Of a stretch of 5,243 bases of DNA, positions 1 through 4,963 are shown in pieces; the first letter of the stretch is position 1, and each line of letters begins with the position of its first letter. Below the pieces are notes generated by a model. The model made no database searches and was not told where the DNA came from. It saw nothing but the letters and a program-made list of their open reading frames with translations. The translations under genes were made by a program, and so were the position numbers. The stretch is from assembly GCA_003644175.1 (NCBI GenBank), contig QNBS01000189.1:1-5243 (forward strand), written 5' to 3'. Source of the DNA: Planctomycetota bacterium. GTDB lineage: Bacteria; Planctomycetota; Phycisphaerae; Sedimentisphaerales; Anaerohalosphaeraceae.

Positions 1-1
1 G

Positions 2-1762
2 CATAACATAGACATCGATATCGAAAGTATTGACATTACCGACCAGAATGTATTGGGCGGCATCTTCGGCAAGGGCCGGACAAAGGGCGTTTTCCAGTTT
101 GAATCGGGCGGCATGCGGGACTTGCTGATGAAGCTCAAACCCGACCGACTGGAAGACCTCATCGCCGCCAATGCACTGTACAGGCCCGGCCCGATGGCGC
201 TGATCGGCGACTTCGTCGACCGCAAGCACGGCGCCAAGTGGGATGTGCCCCATCCGATCATGCGCGAGGTGCTCGAAGAGACATTCGGCATCATGGTCTA
301 CCAGGAACAGGTCATGCGGATATGCAACCGGCTCGGCGATATTCCACTGCGCCGGGCCTATGGGCTGATTAAGGCAATAAGCAAGAAGAATCGCAAGGTC
401 ATCGCCAGGGAGAAGGAGCGTTTCATCGCCGGCTGCATTGCAAAGAAGCTCAAGGAACAGGAAGCCGCCGATATCTTCGACCTGATCGAGCGGTTCGCCG
501 GTTACGGTTTTAACAAGTCCCACGCGACTCGTTATTCGTTTATCGCATATCAGACCGCCTGGTTGAAGTACTATTATCCGGTGGAGTTCATGGCGTCGTT
601 GCTGACTTACGAAATGGGCGCCACCGACAAGGTCGTCGAGTATATCGGCGAGTGCAAGAGCATGGGGATCGATGTCCTGCCTCCGGAGATCAACGAAAGT
701 TTCAGTGATTTTACGGTTGTCTACAGCGCCGACGGCGAGCACAAGAAGCAATCCGGCGTTATCCGGTTCGGCCTTGCCGCGGTCAAGGGCGTCGGCGAAA
801 AGGCCGTCGAGCAGATTATCGCCGCACGCGAAAAGGTGGGCAGATTCAAGAGCCTGTATCACTTCTGCGAGAAGGTCGATCTCCGCGCCGCCAACAAGCA
901 GGTCATCGAAGCGATGATCAAGGCCGGCGCCTTCGACCATCTCGGCGGCAGCCGCGCACAGATGATGGCCGGATTCGAAAAGGCCATGCAGATGGGCGCA
1001 TCGGTCCAGGCCGACGTCCAGAAAGGACAGATGAGCCTGTTCGACGCCGGCGCCTCCGGTGACGACGCCGACAGGGACCATGAAACACTGCCCAAGGTCG
1101 CGCCATGGTCTGAAATGCAGATGCTCACCTTCGAAAAGGAGGTCCTGGGCTTTTACGTAACTGCCAATCCCTTGAGCCGGCACGCCGAAACGATCAATGT
1201 CTATTCGACGACGGATACGAGCCAACTGGACGGACTCGCCGAAGGCGCCGAAATCGTAATCGGGGGCATGGTCGCAAAGATTCGCCGGATGGTGACCCGC
1301 AACGGCAAAAACGCCGGCGCCAAGATGGCCGTATTCGAACTGGAAGACCTCCAGGGCAGTTGCGAAGTGGTCGTGTTCCCCCGAATTCTCGAACAATTAG
1401 GCGACCGGCTTAAAGTGGACCGGATACTGTTTGTCAAGGGAACCGTCGATTGCCGGCGAGAGAACCCGAATGTCATCTGCGACGAACTGATTGAGATCGA
1501 AGAGGCCTGCGACAAACTTGCCGCCAATGTGTGGATCAGGCTAAACGCCATGGACGTAACCAAAGAACACATAGCGCGAATTCGCGACCTGTGCGAGGCG
1601 CATCGGGGAAAGAGCATACTGAACGTGACGCTGAAGACCAACTCGGGCTATCGCATTGAGGCCGTCGCCGATGCAAAGCTGAGCGTTCGCCCGGACGAAG
1701 AGTTCTATAAGAAAATGGAAAACGCCGTCGGCGCAGGCAACATCGAACTGCGACGGAGATAG
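2..1762 (+). CDS. dnaE: DNA polymerase III alpha subunit, C-terminal half (5' end outside window)
   Basis: This is the catalytic subunit of the replicative polymerase, acting in the cytoplasm at the fork. The frame is open from base 2 to a TAG at 1760-1762, giving 586 residues, about half a usual DnaE of roughly 1150. A TTG at 53 is not the start, because family-like sequence continues upstream to the edge. Residue positions below count from base 2. Recognisable stretches in order are GVFQFES-GGMR (29-39), ALYRPGPM (58-65), YQEQVM (100-105), GYGFNKSH (167-174), a helix-hairpin-helix AAVKGVGEKAVE (259-270), a clamp-binding pentapeptide QMSLF (343-347), and an OB-fold-like segment (about 418-464). 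The palm-domain catalytic aspartates would lie upstream of the window, so their presence cannot be checked. Fingers, beta-clamp-binding and C-terminal parts look intact. The reading frame is clean, with no frameshift. No obvious intrinsic terminator follows the stop. Confidence 0.97.
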   Translation, partial: HNIDIDIESIDITDQNVLGGIFGKGRTKGVFQFESGGMRDLLMKLKPDRLEDLIAANALYRPGPMALIGDFVDRKHGAKWDVPHPIMREVLEETFGIMVYQEQVMRICNRLGDIPLRRAYGLIKAISKKNRKVIAREKERFIAGCIAKKLKEQEAADIFDLIERFAGYGFNKSHATRYSFIAYQTAWLKYYYPVEFMASLLTYEMGATDKVVEYIGECKSMGIDVLPPEINESFSDFTVVYSADGEHKKQSGVIRFGLAAVKGVGEKAVEQIIAAREKVGRFKSLYHFCEKVDLRAANKQVIEAMIKAGAFDHLGGSRAQMMAGFEKAMQMGASVQADVQKGQMSLFDAGASGDDADRDHETLPKVAPWSEMQMLTFEKEVLGFYVTANPLSRHAETINVYSTTDTSQLDGLAEGAEIVIGGMVAKIRRMVTRNGKNAGAKMAVFELEDLQGSCEVVVFPRILEQLGDRLKVDRILFVKGTVDCRRENPNVICDELIEIEEACDKLAANVWIRLNAMDVTKEHIARIRDLCEAHRGKSILNVTLKTNSGYRIEAVADAKLSVRPDEEFYKKMENAVGAGNIELRRR

Positions 1763-2229
1763 ACAACCCGTCGATATACTGAAAGATGATCAGCAGAAAT
1801 TTCTTTCGGGAAGGTTTTAACGGTGCGGCCTTGCAATGTTTTGACATCATCCGAGAAGTGGCAGGCCCCATGATTGTCGAGTAACTTAATCATGTCGTGC
1901 ATGTGCGTTTATCGCATTGTGAGCTACCAGCAGAACGGTAAAGTCTCAATGCGCCATATGGGAAATTGCGGACAAATTCATCCTTGTCTTCATCGACCGA
2001 TTGTTATATCATACGGTTGCCGGCACGGAGGATAGGGCAACGCAGGCGTGCGACCCGAGCGCCGATGCCGGTGCTATACAGCAGAACGGGCTCGGTAAAA
2101 TCCGGGCTCGTCCTGTTTTTCTGCTGGTAGCTTGAAAGCGATAAACGCATTTGTGCCTGCAATTTAACCTATGACCTTGAGACGATAGTAGTGTTTTGAC
2201 AGTATCTTGTTGGCAAATCAGGGTGGTTT
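1763..2229. other. Long non-coding interval with nested repeats
   Basis: These 467 bases between dnaE and the deacetylase remnant contain no convincing gene. Open frames here are very short: a 32-codon ATG frame at 1786-1884 and a 28-codon one at 1949-2035. Neither has a good ribosome binding site or recognisable product. Small inverted repeats seen are AGAAATTTCT (1795-1804), CATGATT/AATCATG (1869-1875 and 1888-1894, 12-nt loop), and GTTGCC/GGCAAC (2016-2021 and 2036-2041). The octamer CAGCAGAA occurs at 1791-1798, 1928-1935 and 2079-2086, and inverted at 2119-2126. The octamer CGGGCTCG also occurs twice between 2087 and 2110. The dominant structure is the inverted-repeat element listed separately. 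Whether this is a small mobile element, a structured RNA or an untranslated region is not decided by the sequence alone. Confidence 0.7.
1904..2149. repeat. Inverted-repeat-bounded element (MITE-like or structured RNA)
   Basis: The left arm is TGCGTTTATCGC (1904-1915), a 6-nt gap, then AGCTACCAGCAGAA (1922-1935). The right arm is its exact complement: TTCTGCTGGTAGCT (2119-2132), a 5-nt gap, then GCGATAAACGCA (2138-2149). That gives 26 perfectly paired positions around a 183-nt centre, too long to be chance in a short interval. The centre has no transposase and no significant open frame. It has an internal hairpin (2016-2041) and a second CAGCAGAA copy (2079-2086) that could compete for the right arm. 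The element fits a small non-autonomous transposable element or a folded transcript with a long closing stem. I see no convincing target-site duplication next to either arm, which weakens the mobile-element reading. Confidence 0.72.
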
Positions 2230-2343
2230 ATGAGTGATCACAAGGTTGTTTTGAGTTTGTTGGCTCATCCGGATGATGCGGAGTTTTTGTGTGCCGGGAC
2301 GCTTGCGCTTTTGCATGCCAAGGGCGCCCTGTCCTACAATTGA
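2230..2343 (+). pseudogene. Truncated PIG-L/LmbE-family deacetylase, N-terminal remnant
   Basis: The 37-codon frame begins with ATG 2230 after an AGGGTGG ribosome-binding-like sequence (2220-2226). It encodes VLSLLAHPDDAEFLCAGTL near its N-terminus. That is the first beta strand and metal-binding AHPDD motif of the PIG-L (N-acetylglucosaminyl/LmbE-like) zinc deacetylases, followed by the usual (C/G)AGTLALL helix. Full-length members run about 200-280 residues and need distal histidines for the metal site. Here the family match ends at about residue 32 (LHAKG) and a TGA follows at 2341-2343. The next frame belongs to an unrelated membrane protein. The piece therefore cannot be an active enzyme. 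It most likely marks a deletion or recombination junction. The preserved start signals mean the short peptide could still be translated, perhaps as a leader for the next gene. Confidence 0.78.
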
Positions 2344-2346
2344 GGG
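2342..2346 (+). promoter_or_regulatory. Ribosome binding site choosing the TTG start of the membrane protein
   Basis: GAGGG at 2342-2346 lies 8 nt before TTG 2355, a normal Shine-Dalgarno spacing. It is only 2 nt from GTG 2349, which is too close. It overlaps the TGA (2341-2343) of the deacetylase remnant, so ribosomes ending on the remnant would stop on top of this site and translational coupling is possible. Confidence 0.5.
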
Positions 2347-2354
2347 ATGTGTTA

Positions 2355-3164
2355 TTGCCTGATGCATACGAGATTATCAAGAAGAGGTGGCCCGAGGTCG
2401 TCCTGATCGTTTTCCTTCAGGCGGGCATGATGCTGCTGCTGGAGCAGATATCCGCCGCAGCCGAACAGGATGTCGCCGGCGGCCGGGCGGGTCGGCCGTC
2501 GCAGGCCATCGACTTCTTCCTGGGCCTGGGTACGATTGCGATTACGATTATCGCACAGATGCTTTATCTGGGTTTCCTGAAGACCGCCTGCACCGAAGGC
2601 GCTGCGCCCCGGGAACCGGCAGCCATACTCCGAATCGGAAGATACTATTTCTGGCGGATACTGCGGTTTCAACTCATCATCTTCGTTGTGTACATCGGCC
2701 TGGTCGGACTTATTCTGTCGCTTTTCGCCCCCTTCGTTCCAGATGCCGCAAAACCTGAAGATTTCCCAAAAGGGCTTCTTGGGATTTCGTCTCTCATGGC
2801 CTTGATCGTGCTGATCAAACCGCTGACCCTGTCGCCTGCGCTGATGGTGGGGTGCGATATGATGGCCTTCAAATCTATCGTCTCGATTCGCAGGCGCCGG
2901 ATATTCGGCGAGCGAAAAGTTCTGGCTTTATACGTTTTGGGGCTTATTATAATTTCCGCAATTTCGACGGCGCTTGATATGTTCGAGATCGCCGGCGCCC
3001 TGAGGTATTTCAAGGTGGGATGTTGCAGCGTCGCGGCCGGCACGGCAATGTTGGCGGTGCACCTGGAAGCACTGCGAATGGTAACGTTTGGCCGGCAGCC
3101 GGCGACGACTCTACAGGATACAGGAACCGATGACGATCAGTCGCTCGATGAACAGCCTAATTAG
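2355..3164 (+). CDS. Hypothetical multi-pass membrane protein
   Basis: I do not recognise a family. From TTG 2355 the product is 269 residues, beginning MPDAYEIIKKRWPEVV. The frame stays open upstream to GTG 2289, but that stretch overlaps the deacetylase remnant and is not membrane-protein-like. About six hydrophobic segments are visible: roughly 14-30, 53-76, 104-127, 143-165, 188-206 and 212-236. A strongly basic loop, IRRRRIFGERK (178-188), precedes the fifth and is probably cytoplasmic by the positive-inside rule. The C-terminus (about 247-269) is polar and acidic, ending QSLDEQPN. There is no cleavable signal peptide, catalytic motif or transporter signature that I can name. The start is uncertain: the true N-terminus may have been altered by the event that cut the deacetylase gene. 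The next gene begins 87 nt downstream and appears to have its own promoter, so the two are probably separate units. Confidence 0.82.
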   Translation: MPDAYEIIKKRWPEVVLIVFLQAGMMLLLEQISAAAEQDVAGGRAGRPSQAIDFFLGLGTIAITIIAQMLYLGFLKTACTEGAAPREPAAILRIGRYYFWRILRFQLIIFVVYIGLVGLILSLFAPFVPDAAKPEDFPKGLLGISSLMALIVLIKPLTLSPALMVGCDMMAFKSIVSIRRRRIFGERKVLALYVLGLIIISAISTALDMFEIAGALRYFKVGCCSVAAGTAMLAVHLEALRMVTFGRQPATTLQDTGTDDDQSLDEQPN

Positions 3165-3212
3165 CTTGTGTGAAGAGGTATAAAGGACTCTGCCTAACGA
3201 TTAAAAAGAATG

Positions 3213-3241
3213 TTGACTAATGTGCGCTTTATGCGCACAAT
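3213..3241 (+). promoter_or_regulatory. Candidate promoter for the wHTH-MNT / HEPN pair
   Basis: TTGACT (3213-3218, 5 of 6 to the -35 consensus) is followed after exactly 17 nt by CACAAT (3236-3241, 4 of 6 to the -10 consensus). A start of transcription about 6-8 nt later would fall near 3247-3249, only a few bases before ATG 3252. This would make a nearly leaderless message, consistent with the lack of any Shine-Dalgarno before that ATG. The -10 is imperfect, so this is inference. Confidence 0.42.
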
Positions 3242-3249
3242 TGTGCGCA
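3221..3249. promoter_or_regulatory. Candidate operator: three TGTGCGC half-sites
   Basis: TGTGCGC (3221-3227) and GCGCACA (3233-3239) form a perfect inverted repeat with a TTTAT spacer. The second half-site is shared with a perfect 18-bp palindrome TGCGCACAATTGTGCGCA (3232-3249). The array covers the spacer and -10 of the candidate promoter and ends 2 nt before ATG 3252. This position suits repression by the winged-helix protein encoded immediately downstream, which would be autoregulation. That link is inferred from position only. Confidence 0.6.
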
Positions 3250-3251
3250 AT

Positions 3252-3860
3252 ATGAGAACAACCAACAAAAATCTCATTGACTGGCTCTTTCCGGAAGCTC
3301 GCAAGAGAGTGTTGAATCTGTTGCTGAGCGACCCCGGCGGCCGCTGGTACCTTCGGGACATCGTTCGTCAAACAGGGTGTGCTATTGGAGCGGTTCGGCG
3401 CGAGTTGACCGGGTTAGCCCGGTCCGAAATTGTCACAAAGGCCAAGGACGGCAACCGTACCTATTACCAGGCAAACACAAACTGCCCGGTGTACGCCGAC
3501 CTTGCCGGCCTGCTCCGCAAAACCATAGGACTTGCTGACGTTCTGGAAAAGGCTCTGGGGGGGGGGCTGTCCGAGAAGATTGTAGTGGCCTTTGTGTATG
3601 GAAGTTTCGCCAAAGGCACTGCCACGGCAGACAGCGATGTTGATTTAATGGTCATTGGAGACTGCACTTTTGGTCAAGTCGTTCAAGCGGTACACAGTTG
3701 GCAGGACAAGATCCACAGAGAGATCAATCCATCGGTCTATCCGGCCGCTGAGTTCAAACAGAAAATTTCGCAGCAACACCACTTTCTTGGCAGCATCATG
3801 CGCGAAGAGAAGATATTTCTGATTGGGGACGAAGATGAGCTTGCAAGACTGGTTGAATAA
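3252..3860 (+). CDS. Winged-helix / MNT nucleotidyltransferase fusion (putative type VII antitoxin and autoregulator)
   Basis: From ATG 3252 the product is 202 residues. Residues 14-75 look like a winged helix: VLNLLLSDPGGRWYLRDIVRQTG, a recognition-helix region GAVRRELTGLARSEIV, and a wing DGNRTYYQAN. Residues 108-170 form a minimal nucleotidyltransferase (MNT) domain with GSFAKG (117-122) and DSDVDLMVIG (127-136). The exact GS-x10-DxD spacing (G117, S118, D129, D131) is complete, and E157 in REINPSVY may be the third acidic ligand. In characterised HEPN-MNT pairs the MNT protein neutralises the HEPN toxin by adding AMP to it; here the role is inferred. In-frame ATGs at 3210 and 3231 are alternatives, but 3210 would place the promoter/operator inside the gene. 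The HEPN gene overlaps its last 26 nt. A ten-G run (3557-3566) separates the two domains. Codon use appears less GC-biased than in dnaE. Confidence 0.88.
   Translation: MRTTNKNLIDWLFPEARKRVLNLLLSDPGGRWYLRDIVRQTGCAIGAVRRELTGLARSEIVTKAKDGNRTYYQANTNCPVYADLAGLLRKTIGLADVLEKALGGGLSEKIVVAFVYGSFAKGTATADSDVDLMVIGDCTFGQVVQAVHSWQDKIHREINPSVYPAAEFKQKISQQHHFLGSIMREEKIFLIGDEDELARLVE
3557..3566 (+). repeat. Poly-G tract (10 G) inside the wHTH-MNT gene
   Basis: Ten consecutive G residues encode the end of Leu102 and Gly103-Gly105, in the linker between the winged helix and the nucleotidyltransferase domain. Loss of one G would bring a TAG into frame at about 3584, seven codons after the tract. Gain of one G would stop at a TGA inside the catalytic motif region, near 3640. 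Either slip leaves the DNA-binding domain without a working MNT domain. Tracts of this kind can be phase-variable, but they are also frequent sites of sequencing error. Confidence 0.85.
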
Positions 3861-4281
3861 CGGGTGGTTGACCAAACACACTACAAGTCCCAGAGAAATT
3901 GCAAATCTGCTGGGAGTGGCTGATCGTGATCTGCATGACTGTCGCGCACGAGGTTTAAGCTCTGACTGGCGATTGAACATTGCTTACAACGCCGTTCTTC
4001 AAGCCGCGACTGCGGCGTTGGCGTCTTGCGGTTATCGTGCGACCAGAGCCAGCCATCATTACCGCGTGATTCAGTCACTGGCACATACTATCGACGCTGA
4101 AACGAACGTTGTCATCAAGCTTGATCACTTCAGAAAGAAACGCAACATAGGCGGCTATGAACAGGCCGGCGTGATAAGTCAGCAAGAAGCAGAAGAGATG
4201 ATCGAATTGGCAGACGAGTTACGTGGGCGTATCAGACAATGGATCGGCAATAATCATCCTGAGCTTCTGCGGGAAGAATAA
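3835..4281 (+). CDS. HEPN-domain protein (putative toxin partner of the MNT protein)
   Basis: The product is 148 residues from ATG 3835, which has GGGGA about 5 nt upstream; TTG 3823 is a weaker alternative. It is all-helical in appearance and contains GYRATRASHHYRVIQSL (66-82), then FRKKRNIGGYEQAG (99-112), then an acidic amphipathic helix around QQEAEEMIELADELRGRIRQW (116-136). I recognise this as the HEPN group often annotated SAV_6107-like and usually encoded beside an MNT gene. Characterised HEPN toxins are RNases with an R-x4-6-H motif. In the usual place this protein has R103-N-I-G-G-Y108, with tyrosine where histidine is expected, though R68 and H74/H75 lie earlier. RNase activity is therefore uncertain. 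The 26-nt overlap with the MNT gene implies one transcript and translational coupling. The tmk start follows 29 nt after its stop. Confidence 0.83.
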   Translation: MSLQDWLNNGWLTKHTTSPREIANLLGVADRDLHDCRARGLSSDWRLNIAYNAVLQAATAALASCGYRATRASHHYRVIQSLAHTIDAETNVVIKLDHFRKKRNIGGYEQAGVISQQEAEEMIELADELRGRIRQWIGNNHPELLREE

Positions 4282-4310
4282 GATGAAAGGATGTCGGCTC
4301 AAATTTGAAG

Positions 4311-4940
4311 ATGAAACTTGAAAGTAAGTTTATTGTTCTGGACGGGCCGGACGGCTGCGGCAAGAGTACGCAGGCGCAACTGTTGGCGGGATGGATACAA
4401 TCGCAGGGCGTTGAGGTGGCGAGTTTCCGCGATCCGGGCGATACCGCTGTCGGTGAGAAGATACGCAGGATTCTGCTTGACCCGGAGCACGAGGGGCTGT
4501 GTACGCCGGCGGAACTTTGCTTGTATATGGCCGCGCGTGCTCAATTGTGGCAGGAAAAGATATCTCCGGCACTGGCGAACGGTCGATGTGTCGTTATGGA
4601 CCGGTGGATGTCCAGCACGTGTGCGTATCAGGGCTATGCCGGTGGCTTCGGGATCGAAAATGTGGTTCGGATGGGCGCCGATTGCCTCGAGCGCCTCTGG
4701 CCGGATTTGACGGTTATACTGGACGTCGATCCGGCAACAGCCGCCGGGAGGATGCACCGCCGGCTTGACCGCATGGAGCGCAAGGGCGACGAATACCACC
4801 GCAAAGTGCGGGCGGGTTTTCTTGAATTGTCGCGGATTTATGATAATGTAGTCCGGCTTGACGCAATGGTTTCGATCGAGACGCTGGGCGAACAGGTCGT
4901 CGAACTTGTCTTAAACCGGCTCGGCGGACAGGACCAATAA
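4311..4940 (+). CDS. tmk: Thymidylate kinase (dTMP kinase)
   Basis: The enzyme phosphorylates dTMP to dTDP with ATP, feeding dTTP synthesis in the cytoplasm. The product is 209 residues from ATG 4311, a typical family length. A TTG at 4305 in the same frame is a less likely start; the ribosome binding site for either is weak. The P-loop is GPDGCGKST (12-20). It is followed by FRDPGDTAVGEKIRRILL (39-56), the dTMP-binding segment usually written REPGGT, then the DRW motif (97-99) in place of the common DRY/DRF. An arginine-rich lid lies around RMHRRLDRMERKGDEYHRKV (147-166). The arginines in the lid suggest the type II arrangement, with basic residues supplied from the lid rather than from the P-loop. 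It is followed 23 nt later by holB, a common bacterial pairing, so the two are probably cotranscribed. Confidence 0.95.
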   Translation: MKLESKFIVLDGPDGCGKSTQAQLLAGWIQSQGVEVASFRDPGDTAVGEKIRRILLDPEHEGLCTPAELCLYMAARAQLWQEKISPALANGRCVVMDRWMSSTCAYQGYAGGFGIENVVRMGADCLERLWPDLTVILDVDPATAAGRMHRRLDRMERKGDEYHRKVRAGFLELSRIYDNVVRLDAMVSIETLGEQVVELVLNRLGGQDQ

Positions 4941-4963
4941 TTTGAACGCGGGCGAGGGATTTA

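Noticed and set aside
1786..1884. 32-codon open frame after dnaE
   Set aside because: It has no proper ribosome binding site, no recognisable product, and a stop two codons upstream. Length is within chance.
1705..1902. 65-codon minus-strand frame overlapping the dnaE end
   Set aside because: No ribosome binding site before its ATG, and it overlaps dnaE antisense. No family resemblance seen.
1949..2035. 28-codon open frame inside the inverted-repeat element
   Set aside because: Too short, no ribosome binding site, and composition is not protein-like.
2079..2126. Possible rho-independent terminator with the T run at 2116-2120
   Set aside because: The T run lies inside the hairpin arm rather than after a compact GC-rich stem, and the inner bases form direct rather than inverted repeats.
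2196..2201. TTGACA hexamer upstream of the deacetylase remnant
   Set aside because: It is a perfect -35 match, but no acceptable -10 lies 16-18 nt downstream, so I do not call a promoter.
3220..3250. Short GCGCACA/TGTGCGC repeats as a CRISPR array
   Set aside because: Repeat units are only 7 bp with 5-nt or no spacing, which suits an operator and not a CRISPR.
3210..3251. Upstream ATG starts (3210, 3231) for the wHTH-MNT gene
   Set aside because: They would put the promoter and operator palindromes inside the coding region, and neither has a convincing ribosome binding site. They remain possible alternatives.
4283..4321. 12-codon ATG frame between the HEPN gene and tmk
   Set aside because: It overlaps the tmk start in another frame and is too short to support as a gene.
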